A DNA stretch of 57,722 bases from Saprospiraceae bacterium (lineage in GTDB: Bacteria; Bacteroidota; Bacteroidia; Chitinophagales; Saprospiraceae): assembly GCA_019187225.1 (NCBI GenBank), contig JABAQQ010000045.1:1-57722 (forward strand), written 5' to 3'. The notes under the pieces were generated by a model. It worked only from the letters and a program-made list of their open reading frames with translations. It did not search any database and was not told the origin of the DNA. This document shows, in pieces, positions 34,223 to 42,282 of this stretch (position 1 is the stretch's first letter; each line of letters begins with the position of its first letter). The position numbers were made by a program, and so were the translations under genes.

Positions 34223-34440
34223 TCCGTGGCCCGATTTTAACACATAATGAAAAATAACAAAAGGACACTTCCCGCCTGGCCGCAGGAAAAAAATGAATCT
34301 TCTTCGTTGTCATGGAAAACCGGGACAATGTTGCGCTCGTATGTTAACCGTTGGCAAGCTCAATGTTTGTTCATGTCCTGTTCAAATTCATGGGCAGAAC
34401 CTGAACATCAGGGTCTGTTTGCTCAAATCATCCTAAACCG

Positions 34441-34471
34441 TTTGCAGGCGTCGGAAAAACCTACACTTTTG
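34441..34471 (+). promoter_or_regulatory. promoter-like boxes before the ECF sigma gene
   Basis: TTTG at 34441-34444 and TTTG at 34468-34471 are 23 bases apart, the usual distance, with TACACTTTTG giving a TA two bases further upstream than in the consensus. It lies 46 bases before the sigma-factor ATG. Confidence 0.4.
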
Positions 34472-34516
34472 CCCCCGTCGAGTGCGCTGCATACATCGGG
34501 CGCACGGCCAAATTGA

Positions 34517-35083
34517 ATGCAAGACCAGCTCATCAACCGTTTAAAACAACAAGACCGCGCGGCCATCGGCGAACTGTACGATGCCTACAGTGGCGCTTTG
34601 TTCGGCGTGGTGCTGCGCATCGTGCAATCGCGCGAGCTGGCGGAGCAGGTGCTCCAGGACACCTTTGTGAAAGCATGGCGCAACGGCGCGAGTTACGATG
34701 CGACGAAAGGTCGCCTCTTCACGTGGCTGCTGAACATCGCCCGCAACACAGCCATAGACGCTACCCGGACGGCGTATTTTCAGCACTATCGGAAAACCGA
34801 CTCGCTCGACGCTCTCGCGCACCAACCCGGTGGGGAGAGCGTCAATACCGACCATTTAGGCGTAAAAGAAGTGGTCGGTCGCCTCGACGAGAAATACCGG
34901 TCGCTGATTGACCTGGTGTATTTCAAGGGTTACACCCAGGAGGAAGTGGCGGAAGAAACGGGCATTCCGCTGGGCACCGTGAAGACGCGCATTCGCTATG
35001 CCATCGGAGAATTGAGAAAATTATTCGGTGAAAATATCGCCGCAGTGGTTATTCTTGCCACTGCAATCCTGTCTGCCGCTTGA
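34517..35083 (+). CDS. ECF-type sigma-70 family RNA polymerase sigma factor
   Basis: A 188-residue sigma factor with region 2 (LYDAYSGALFGVVLRIV; then DTFVKAW and GRLFTWLLNIARNTAIDATR, the -10-melting part) and region 4 (GYTQEEVAEETGIPLGTVKT, the helix-turn-helix that reads the -35 box). There is no region 3. After the recognition helix comes a short hydrophobic tail (IAAVVILATAILSAA) that is unusual for ECF factors. The next gene encodes a membrane anti-sigma factor of the RskA type, so this is a SigK-like pair that responds to an envelope signal. It is divergent from the six-gene block. The ATG at 34517 is the only sensible start. Confidence 0.93.
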   Translation: MQDQLINRLKQQDRAAIGELYDAYSGALFGVVLRIVQSRELAEQVLQDTFVKAWRNGASYDATKGRLFTWLLNIARNTAIDATRTAYFQHYRKTDSLDALAHQPGGESVNTDHLGVKEVVGRLDEKYRSLIDLVYFKGYTQEEVAEETGIPLGTVKTRIRYAIGELRKLFGENIAAVVILATAILSAA

Positions 35084-35160
35084 AAGAGTTGCAGCAACAT
35101 ACTTGAAAACCAGTAAATTACGGCAAGGGTAGCAATGCCCCCGCTGTGTCGGATACAATA

Positions 35161-35979
35161 ATGGATCTTCAATCGTTCATCCAGTCGGGTTTGCTCGAAG
35201 CGTATGCGCTCGGGCAATGCACAGCCGAAGAGCGCGCCCTCGTGGAACGCATGGTCGCCGAACACGCCGAAGCGCGTGCCGAACTGGCGTCCATCGAAAA
35301 ATCGCTCGAAGGTTACGCCTCGGCCAATGCCGTGCCGCCTCCCGCATGGATGAAAGGACGCATCCTCGAAGTCATTGAAAACGAAGCCAATACCCCGGCC
35401 CCTCCCCCACCGCCGGCCGCTCCCGGAGCAAGATCGGGTATTCTCCCCCTGCGCGTTTTCCAACTGCTCGCGCTGGGTTTCGCCCTGCTCGCCCTGCTTT
35501 TCTTTGTCCGGGAAAACAACATAGTTTCGGAAAAAACAGCTTTGGAGAACCGCATCACAGGTCTGCAACAACAAATAAACGATTGCGAGCAGAACAAACG
35601 CCGAACGGACACGCTCCGGCAAGTCGTCCAGTTGCTCCGCGACCGGGAAAACACCCGCGCAGTGGCGCTCAACCCCGCTACCGGTACCGGCAATGCGGTC
35701 TACGCCTACCAAAACGCCAACCGCTGCCAGATCGCCATTGACCTGGCCACTTTGCCCGCCTCCGGGAAAGGCCAATACTACCAATTCTGGGCCATAGAGG
35801 ACGGCAAGGCGCCTGTATCGTTGGGGATGGTGCGCGAACAAACCGCCAGCGGCTGGCAGCTGCTGCCCTGCCTCGACAATGCCATCACCCTGGCCATTTC
35901 TGTGGAAAACAACCCCGAAGGCAACGCGCAGCCCACCGAAGTCTTCCGGGTGGGCAACATTCCCGCTGCCGGAGGATAA
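35161..35979 (+). CDS. RskA-like membrane anti-sigma factor
   Basis: A 272-residue protein from the ATG at 35161; a GTG five codons upstream (35146) is also possible. The N-terminal cytoplasmic part (LLEAYALGQCTAEERALVER, about 8-27) is the anti-sigma domain that binds the partner sigma factor. A Pro-rich linker precedes one membrane helix (VFQLLALGFALLALLFFV, about 99-116). A coiled coil of about 35 residues follows, then a periplasmic RskA C-terminal domain with the signature KGQYYQFWAIEDGKAPVSLG. Release of the sigma factor normally follows regulated proteolysis of such proteins. It starts 77 bases after the sigma gene and is followed by a strong palindrome. Confidence 0.88.
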   Translation: MDLQSFIQSGLLEAYALGQCTAEERALVERMVAEHAEARAELASIEKSLEGYASANAVPPPAWMKGRILEVIENEANTPAPPPPPAAPGARSGILPLRVFQLLALGFALLALLFFVRENNIVSEKTALENRITGLQQQINDCEQNKRRTDTLRQVVQLLRDRENTRAVALNPATGTGNAVYAYQNANRCQIAIDLATLPASGKGQYYQFWAIEDGKAPVSLGMVREQTASGWQLLPCLDNAITLAISVENNPEGNAQPTEVFRVGNIPAAGG

Positions 35980-36037
35980 TTCATGCGAATCGGGGGTTAA
36001 ATGCAATTAGTTGCTGGTTATCAAGGCGTTAAGTGCC

Positions 36038-36070
36038 ACGTTTACGAAACTTAAAAAGTTTCGTAAACGT
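36038..36070. repeat. perfect 15-base inverted repeat after the anti-sigma gene
   Basis: ACGTTTACGAAACTT at 36038-36052 and AAGTTTCGTAAACGT at 36056-36070 with a three-base loop. It lies 58 bases past the anti-sigma stop. No T-run follows on either strand, so it may be a processing hairpin or a protein-binding site and not a classical terminator. Confidence 0.65.
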
Positions 36071-36289
36071 AAGCATCTGAAAATTAATGGTTAGTTTTAA
36101 CTCCTGATTCGCATAATTCGTCTTGCCGGGATCGTTTTCCGTCGGTAAATCCTTTATCGCAGCCATAAAAGCCGTTTTTTTGTAACGCTGATTCAAAATC
36201 TGCCTATGGCAAATATATTACCCACTCATTTTTCCCTGCTGTTTACCCTCTACGATCTTATCGGGCAGGAGAAAAACCTTTCCAAAACC

Positions 36290-36871
36290 ATGACACAGGA
36301 AGAAAAACAGGCGAAAGCCTCCGAGATCATCAAGAATCACGTCGGCTATTCGCTCGGCGCGGCATTCATCCCGATGCCCGGCGCCGACTTACTTGCCGTG
36401 AGCGCCATCCAGCTCAACATGCTGCGTTCGCTGTCTAAGATATACGGCATCGGGTTCATGGATGCGCTCGGAAAGAACATCATTTCCGCCGTCGCAGGCG
36501 GCAGCGCTGCGCGTTTGGGCGCCAGCCTCATCAAGGCTATCCCCGGCGTAGGCACCGTTGTCGGCGTGATGAGTATGCCGGTATTGTCCGGCGCTTCCAC
36601 CTACGCCCTGGGGCGGGTGGTGGCCAATCATTTTCACAAAGGCGGCACCCTCGAAGATTTCGACCTGAAAAACGCGCGCAAGGGCTACGAGACGGAAATG
36701 GAAAACGGCCGGCAGATGGCCGAAGAACTCAGCAAATCGGGCGCGCGCGCCGCGTCCGGCACGGACGATACCCTCGACAAGATACGCAAAATGGCCGAGA
36801 TGAAAGAAGCGGGGATCATTACCGAGGAAGAGTTCAAACAATTGAAAGAAAGGCTTCTGGCGCAGATTTAA
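36290..36871 (+). CDS. DUF697 (YcjF-like) membrane protein with SHOCT domain
   Basis: A 193-residue protein from the ATG at 36290 (MTQEEKQAKASEII), the usual N-terminus of this group; the frame also has an earlier ATG at 36206. The DUF697 part (about 10-120) has hydrophobic stretches GYSLGAAFIPMPGADLLAVS and the double-glycine LIKAIPGVGTVVGVMSMPVL, and is thought to be membrane-associated. The last 35 residues (DTLDKIRKMAEMKEAGIITE, then EEFKQLKERLL) form a SHOCT domain, a short helical pair found at the C-terminus of many membrane-linked proteins. The function is unknown. It ends 27 bases before the flippase gene, so the two are probably cotranscribed. Confidence 0.85.
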   Translation: MTQEEKQAKASEIIKNHVGYSLGAAFIPMPGADLLAVSAIQLNMLRSLSKIYGIGFMDALGKNIISAVAGGSAARLGASLIKAIPGVGTVVGVMSMPVLSGASTYALGRVVANHFHKGGTLEDFDLKNARKGYETEMENGRQMAEELSKSGARAASGTDDTLDKIRKMAEMKEAGIITEEEFKQLKERLLAQI

Positions 36872-36897
36872 CCAATCCCCGTACGTTTGCGCGACGT

Positions 36898-38205
36898 ATG
36901 CGCTTTTCACTTCCCGGCCATCTCTCCACGACGCAGGCGCTGCAGCTCTTCCAGGTCATGCGCATCGGCGCGGTCGTACTGACCAGCATCCTGCTGGCCA
37001 AAAGCGGCCTTAGCACCGCCGGTATCGGGAACTATGAAATATTGCTTTACATCGGCACGACGCTGACGTTTTTCTGGGTGAACGGCTTGCTGATGGGCAT
37101 GCCGCCCGTTTATTCCAGCCTGAACAACGAAGACCGCAAAGCATTCATTTTCAATAATTTTATCGTTTTTTGCGGCATATCGGCCGCTTTGTTCCTGTTG
37201 CTTTTTTTCGGCGAAAAGTTCGCAACGCCCCTGCTGACCGGCCAGAAGGAAGTACCGCATTTCAGGTTGTTTTGCTGGTACCTGTTGTTTCATTTGCCGA
37301 GCTTCCCGGTCGAATACATCTACCTGCTGCGGGAAAAACCCCGCCACATCGCAGGCTGGGGAGCGGCAACGTTCGGGTTGCACGTGGCAGCCCTGTATTT
37401 ACCCGTAAAAATGGGCTATGGCCTGCAGGGAGGATTCAGCGCGCTCCTCGTTTTGAGCGTATTGAAATTTTTGTGGACGGCGGGATTGGTCCTCCGGACA
37501 GGAGCCATCCGCTGGCGCGGCGACCTCGTCCGGCAATATTTGAAATTCTCCGCGCCGCTGACGCTCAACGTGTTGGTGGGCAATTTCGTCATTTTGTTCG
37601 ATGCCTGGCTGGTAGGCTGGTATTTCAGGGACGAGGCGACTTTCGCGGTGTTTCGCTACGGTTCGCGGGAATTCCCTTTAGCCACCGCACTGGCCACTGC
37701 ACTGGGTACCGCCATGATCCCCCGGCTGTCGGCAGAACTGACTGCCGCCCTGCCCGAACTGAAAACCCGAACCAGACGGCTGATGCACCTGCTCTTCCCG
37801 ATGACGATCGCACTGCTGTTCCTTTCCACTCCCCTTTTCCCCCTGATCTTCAACCCCGATTTCGCGGCCAGCGCGCCTTTGTTCAATATTTACCTGCTGA
37901 TAACGGCCAGCAGAGTCCTCCTGCCCAATGCCATCGTACTGGCGAAAGGAGCGCCCAGGGCCATTTTTTGGATCGGCATTTTCGAATTGTCCGTTAAAAT
38001 TGCGTTGGGATTCCTGTTCATCCACTGGTGGGGGCTGGCCGGCGTGGCGTGGTCGGCCGTGCTCTCCTTCTGGGTGGAAAAAGCGGGCCTGATCTGGTAC
38101 CTGGAGCGGGAACACGGCATCCGCACCCGCGATTGGCTCGATGGTGCCTGGTATTCGGGCTACGTAATCCTCCTCTTCGCCGCGTATTTTTTGGCCACCG
38201 GATGA
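36898..38205 (+). CDS. polysaccharide biosynthesis flippase (MOP superfamily)
   Basis: A 435-residue polytopic protein with about twelve hydrophobic helices and few charged loops. Its layout matches the Wzx/MATE-like oligosaccharide flippases (for example LFQVMRIGAVVLTSILLAKS near the start and YLKFSAPLTLNVLVGNFVIL mid-protein). Such proteins move lipid-linked sugars across the inner membrane during capsule or exopolysaccharide assembly. No glycosyltransferase is nearby, so the glycan cannot be inferred. The ATG at 36898 follows the DUF697 gene closely. Confidence 0.88.
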   Translation: MRFSLPGHLSTTQALQLFQVMRIGAVVLTSILLAKSGLSTAGIGNYEILLYIGTTLTFFWVNGLLMGMPPVYSSLNNEDRKAFIFNNFIVFCGISAALFLLLFFGEKFATPLLTGQKEVPHFRLFCWYLLFHLPSFPVEYIYLLREKPRHIAGWGAATFGLHVAALYLPVKMGYGLQGGFSALLVLSVLKFLWTAGLVLRTGAIRWRGDLVRQYLKFSAPLTLNVLVGNFVILFDAWLVGWYFRDEATFAVFRYGSREFPLATALATALGTAMIPRLSAELTAALPELKTRTRRLMHLLFPMTIALLFLSTPLFPLIFNPDFAASAPLFNIYLLITASRVLLPNAIVLAKGAPRAIFWIGIFELSVKIALGFLFIHWWGLAGVAWSAVLSFWVEKAGLIWYLEREHGIRTRDWLDGAWYSGYVILLFAAYFLATG

Positions 38206-38269
38206 CAAGGGAGGGTCTGTGGGATGGGGAAATGAGATGGTAGCTCGCCCGTAGAGTGGTCTGCCACTT

Positions 38270-38680
38270 TTAAGAGGAGCGGTTTCGCCAGAAATTGAAA
38301 AACATATATCCGCCGATTCCCAGAAAAACCAATGTCTGCCACCACGGTTGTCCGCCGCCTTCGGATATCCGGGAATCGGCCGGTTGATCCAGTTTGTAAA
38401 GAATGCGGATTTTGTCGCCCATGCGGGTGTCGCCGCCGGCGTCATAGTTCGGGTCGCTGCCGTCGTACCGGGTTCCGTTTACCGAGTAGGTATAATGCAG
38501 CGTGTGGTGCGTGCTCACCCTGCCCCGCCGGCCTTTGGATTGGTACTCTTCCACCGATGCGACGGTGGCTTCTGTTTCCTGGTAATCGCCGCCCGTTTTC
38601 CGGACGCAGGTGAGGACGGGCATGGCGAGTGCGACGGTCAGAAATAAAAATCCGCCGAGGAGTCTGAAGATCTGTTTCAT
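38270..38680 (-). CDS. DUF3592 membrane protein
   Basis: A 136-residue protein with an N-terminal hydrophobic helix (about 7-24), a central extracytoplasmic beta domain and a C-terminal helix (WWQTLVFLGIGGYMFFNFW, about 113-131). The centre carries the DUF3592 pattern: TEATVASVEEYQSK, then HYTYSVNGTRYDGSD and GDKIRILYKLDQPADSRI. The family is widespread and of unknown function. It lies 22 bases past the end of the T9SS gene on the same strand and is convergent with the flippase gene. Confidence 0.88.
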   Translation of the reverse strand: MKQIFRLLGGFLFLTVALAMPVLTCVRKTGGDYQETEATVASVEEYQSKGRRGRVSTHHTLHYTYSVNGTRYDGSDPNYDAGGDTRMGDKIRILYKLDQPADSRISEGGGQPWWQTLVFLGIGGYMFFNFWRNRSS

Positions 38681-38702
38681 CGTTTTTATGATTTAAAGAT
38701 TG

Positions 38703-39764
38703 TTAGTATGCCACCATCAGTTTTTTCGTTTCCACCGTTTTTCCGGCGCGGAGCTGCACGAAATAAAAACCCGCGCTGAGTTGCTGCACGGGAATTTGCA
38801 GCAATTGTTCGCCGGGGTCGAGGACGCAGACGCGGTCGTAGCAGCGCTTGCCCAGGACGTCGCAGACCTCCAGTTGCATGACCGCGCTGTGCGGCGCTTC
38901 GATGCGGACGTTCGTTTGGGTAGTTGCCGGATTGGGGTACAGCGCACCGACCCGGAATGCTGCATGCCGGACGGTTTTTTCTATGTTGTCATCGAAGGGC
39001 GTACATCCCGCGAATACATTGGGCACACTGCTGCCGCCCGCTGTTGCCACGAAGGCTTTTTGCAGGGGCGCTTCGGTCCAGTCCGTTTTGAATCCGCTTT
39101 TCACAGCGTTGTCCCGGAAATAGATGGCTTTCGACATTCGGGTTTGCTGCGCCAAAGGCATTTCCAGTTCATGTGGTTTTGTGAATGCGGCGTCGCCGCC
39201 CCATTCGAGCCGGAAGCCGTTGGCGGAAGTGTAATTGTTGACGTACAGGATATAATTCTCCCCCGCTTTGGCGTCTATGGCGGCGAGAAAATTGTCGTGG
39301 TCGTCGCCGCAGCCGTCGCTTTCGCGCAGGTCGGAGACCGCATCGGACAGGCCCATTTTGCCCGTGCAGGCAGACGAGGCCCCGGCCCGGTCGCCGATGT
39401 TCTCGCCGGAGGCCATGCAGCGCAGTTCGTATTTGCGGCTGCATTGCAGGATGTCGTCGTCGAGGCGGTACACGATGAAGTCGAGGTCGTCGCCGCTTTC
39501 GAGGGGTTCGATGGTGAATTCAATGGCGCCCGGCGCCCCGACCTGCCACTTGAGCCAGACGGTGTTGCGCTCTTTCAACCTGTCGGAACAGGTCGTGAAA
39601 CCCACTTCCGACAATTCCTGGCCGACACCGAACAACTGTTTGACGATCAGGTCGGATTTGTCGCAGAGGATGATGGCGCCTGCGCAATCGGAGAAGCGGT
39701 CCTGCGCCGGGAGGGTAAAGGGGAGAAGCGAAAAGCAAAGCAAAATGAAGCGCTGGAAGATCAT
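38703..39764 (-). CDS. secreted protein with T9SS type A sorting domain
   Basis: A 353-residue exported protein. The ATG at 39764 gives a clean signal peptide (MIFQRFILLCFSLLPFTLPA, then Q); the open frame reaches back to 39956 through the palindromic element and that part is rejected. The mature N-terminus has the pattern DRFSDCAGAIILCDKS seen in many Saprospiraceae surface proteins. The middle is a beta-rich domain with LDFIVYRLDDDILQCSRKYE. The last 80 residues are a T9SS sorting domain (GALYPNPATTQTNVRIEAP, then QLSAGFYFVQLRAGKTVETK). Secreted through T9SS; the function beyond that is unknown. Confidence 0.88.
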   Translation of the reverse strand: MIFQRFILLCFSLLPFTLPAQDRFSDCAGAIILCDKSDLIVKQLFGVGQELSEVGFTTCSDRLKERNTVWLKWQVGAPGAIEFTIEPLESGDDLDFIVYRLDDDILQCSRKYELRCMASGENIGDRAGASSACTGKMGLSDAVSDLRESDGCGDDHDNFLAAIDAKAGENYILYVNNYTSANGFRLEWGGDAAFTKPHELEMPLAQQTRMSKAIYFRDNAVKSGFKTDWTEAPLQKAFVATAGGSSVPNVFAGCTPFDDNIEKTVRHAAFRVGALYPNPATTQTNVRIEAPHSAVMQLEVCDVLGKRCYDRVCVLDPGEQLLQIPVQQLSAGFYFVQLRAGKTVETKKLMVAY

Positions 39765-39825
39765 GGCGTTGTCCGGATGGAAGGTGGATAGGAAATAGCG
39801 CGTTCTCTTTTCGTCCGTGGAGGCT

Positions 39826-39971
39826 GTCTCATAAGTCAGATTTTGAAAAACGTGACAGAATTTAATTTCAACACATAGACACATAGGACATATAATAAAA
39901 TCTATGTGCGCTATGTGCCTATGTGTTTCATAAAAATTCGGTGTTCTAAATTTCAAATTTACTTATGAGAC
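39826..39971. mobile_element. MITE-like palindromic element, 146 bases
   Basis: The outer 11 bases are perfect inverted repeats (GTCTCATAAGT at 39826-39836, ACTTATGAGAC at 39961-39971). Inner arms continue to pair imperfectly, including AACACATAGACACATAG against CTATGTGCCTATGTGTT. It has no coding capacity. The size and terminal repeats suggest a MITE whose transposase is elsewhere; no target-site duplication is obvious. It lies just before a T9SS gene. Confidence 0.65.
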
Positions 39972-39986
39972 ACCCTCCTGGACTAT

Positions 39987-42275
39987 TCAATACGCCGAAA
40001 CCGATTGCGCAGGGCTCAGCGGCGACGCCGATCCGTCGGCATAACGCACGCCGATGGCGTAGTAATAGGTCTTGAACCGCAGAAAGGCTTTGTCCCGGTA
40101 TTCGTAAAAAGCGTCGAGGGTTGTGTTCGGACTGCCGGTTTGCTGGAGGTCGAAGGCCAGCGGCGACAATTGCCCGTTGCCGGGCTGGGTCGAGACCGGC
40201 GAATTGCCGGAATAGCCCGCCGCAATCGGGTCGGGGCCGTCGTAGGCGCCGCCGGTCAGAGCCTTTTGCGGGAGCACGGCGCCCACTTCGTAGAGCGCGC
40301 CCGCTTCGGTGCCGCGGTAGATGACGAATGCCGCGACCCCGAACGCGTTGTCGTAGGCCCACTTCAACCGGATGGCCTCTTCCGGCTTGGAAAACTTCAG
40401 TTCCAGTTCCTGTACCGCCGGGCGGACGCCGCTGCCGGTGGGTTTGACGGGGAATACCTTCGAGTTGCTTTTCAGCCCCGCGTCGTCCACCGCCTGCACC
40501 ATATAGTCGTAGGTGTGCATGGTTTCCGCAGTGGTGTCGAGCCAGGACACGGCGGGCGCCGAACCGAGCGAATCGAGCACCGCCACTTCCTGCCACTGCA
40601 CTTCCTGCTTTTTCTTGCGCAGGATGCGGTGCGATTGCACGTCTTTGCTTTTGCCCGGCGCGAAGGTCACAAGCACCCCGGCGGCTGTGGGTTCGGTTTT
40701 TTTCATCACGGGTGGCGCGGGCGGGACGATGTCAGGTAAAGCCACCGCGCACTCCGGGGAAAAGTCCGAACTGTTTTCCCGGAAATCAATCGCTTTGATC
40801 CTGAAGTATTTGCGCTCCGCCAGAGACCAGGCGTTGGCTTTGTGAAAAAACACCGTGTCCTTCGTCCAGCGCCTGGTGATCTGGCCGTATTCGCCGCCGG
40901 GCCGGTCGGCCATGAACACCCGGTAGCCCATCACGTCGGGGCTGGTACTGGGCGACCAGCGGATCTTCAACACGCCGTCTTTGCCGACAGCCTCGCCCTG
41001 CACCGAAGCGGGCGGCAGGGGCGGGATGCTGTCTTTCGGCTGCGCCAGGCGCGGCAGGGAAAGCACTTCGTTGCCGTTCAGGTCGGTGAATTCGACTTTG
41101 TAGTAGTTGGTGGGGCCCGGATCGGGGTCGGTATGGATGCGGGAAGCGGCGGGTAAAAAATCCGCGTGCAGGGGCGCGTATTCGCCTTCGTGTTCCGGGG
41201 CGCGCAGGACGCGGAAGCCCTGTATTTTGTCGTTGAGCGGCGCCGGGAATTCCCAGGCGATCTCCATGCCTGACGGCCGTTCGGTGACGGCTGTGACGAC
41301 GATGGGCGCATCGAGGGGCCTGGGTTTGCCCTGAACGGTGTCGGCAGGCGTGGCGGGCCCGTCGAAGCCGAAAGGCGAATGGCCCCGGATTTTGAACAGG
41401 TAAGAGGTCGTGTTGTCGGCGAGTTTGCAGCGGTATGTGATTACGTCCGCCGGTTCGCCCGAGGGGTGGTCCATGGGCGTGACGGGGTGTTCATTGACTT
41501 TTTCAAACGTAACGCCGCCGTCGGCGGAGCGCAGGACGTCGTAGGAGGCGTAGTGCTCCGCGGTGGCGGATTGTTTCCAGGTAAGTACCGCGGCGCTGTC
41601 GCCGGGCGCGGCGGAAAATTCCGCGGGCGGCGGGGCCTCGTAGGGATCGTCCGTTCTGACGCTGACGAGGGCGTGCCGCACGATGTGGCCGGCGGTGATG
41701 CCGCGCGGGCGCACGAGGTAGGAGTATTGGCAGCCCGCCGCGGCGCTTTCGTCTTTGTAGTACAGGTTTTGCACCTGCGCGGCGAGCGTGGAGATGTCGG
41801 CGGCGAAGAGGGACAGCCCGAAGCGGTTGTCGCGCTCGGTGTTGAGGTTATAAGCCGTGAAGATGCTGCCGCTGTCGCCGGGAGGCGTCACGATAAAGCC
41901 GTCGCCGAAACAGGCCCCGGCGGCCACGCCCACCGCCGCCGAATCGAGCGCCATGGCGGCTTCCCACGCGCTTTGGGTTTTGGGCGCCAGTTCCACCGTG
42001 ATGATAGAAGCGTTCATGGCGGCAGGATCGAGGATGGTATCGGCTGCCTCCAGCGTCATGCGCTGCAGGACGAAGCCGCTGTCGCGGCCCCAGAGCCAGG
42101 TCTTGTAGTTGGAAGGCGCCCAGCGGACGAGCACGTCGCCATCGGCCGTGTAAATGGCCCTGGCATCCACGCTCAACGCGTCGGGGCTGACTGTTTGGGC
42201 GGACAAAACGCCGCAAAACAGGGAAAGAAGCCCGGCTGCGAGAGCCGGGCTGGGGATGAAAGAAGCGTGTTCCAT
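39987..42275 (-). CDS. secreted fibronectin type III repeat protein
   Basis: A 762-residue exported protein with a signal peptide (about residues 1-26, ending LSAQ). The chain holds about five fibronectin type III modules, recognisable from repeats such as AVLTWKQSATAEHYASYDVL, GMEIAWEFPAPLNDKIQGFR and LKIRWSPSTSPDVMGYRVF. The last module (AIRLKWAYDNAFGVAAFVIY) is followed by a short end with YYYAIGVRYADGSASPLSP, and no T9SS sorting domain is visible. It probably faces the cell surface or periplasm. It follows the ELWxxDGT gene by seven bases and is cotranscribed with it. Confidence 0.85.
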   Translation of the reverse strand: MEHASFIPSPALAAGLLSLFCGVLSAQTVSPDALSVDARAIYTADGDVLVRWAPSNYKTWLWGRDSGFVLQRMTLEAADTILDPAAMNASIITVELAPKTQSAWEAAMALDSAAVGVAAGACFGDGFIVTPPGDSGSIFTAYNLNTERDNRFGLSLFAADISTLAAQVQNLYYKDESAAAGCQYSYLVRPRGITAGHIVRHALVSVRTDDPYEAPPPAEFSAAPGDSAAVLTWKQSATAEHYASYDVLRSADGGVTFEKVNEHPVTPMDHPSGEPADVITYRCKLADNTTSYLFKIRGHSPFGFDGPATPADTVQGKPRPLDAPIVVTAVTERPSGMEIAWEFPAPLNDKIQGFRVLRAPEHEGEYAPLHADFLPAASRIHTDPDPGPTNYYKVEFTDLNGNEVLSLPRLAQPKDSIPPLPPASVQGEAVGKDGVLKIRWSPSTSPDVMGYRVFMADRPGGEYGQITRRWTKDTVFFHKANAWSLAERKYFRIKAIDFRENSSDFSPECAVALPDIVPPAPPVMKKTEPTAAGVLVTFAPGKSKDVQSHRILRKKKQEVQWQEVAVLDSLGSAPAVSWLDTTAETMHTYDYMVQAVDDAGLKSNSKVFPVKPTGSGVRPAVQELELKFSKPEEAIRLKWAYDNAFGVAAFVIYRGTEAGALYEVGAVLPQKALTGGAYDGPDPIAAGYSGNSPVSTQPGNGQLSPLAFDLQQTGSPNTTLDAFYEYRDKAFLRFKTYYYAIGVRYADGSASPLSPAQSVSAY

Positions 42276-42282
42276 GTGGATT

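Noticed and set aside
34247-34516. Plus-strand frame of 89 codons just before the sigma gene
   Set aside because: Low-complexity, not protein-like, and it covers the promoter-like boxes of the sigma gene.
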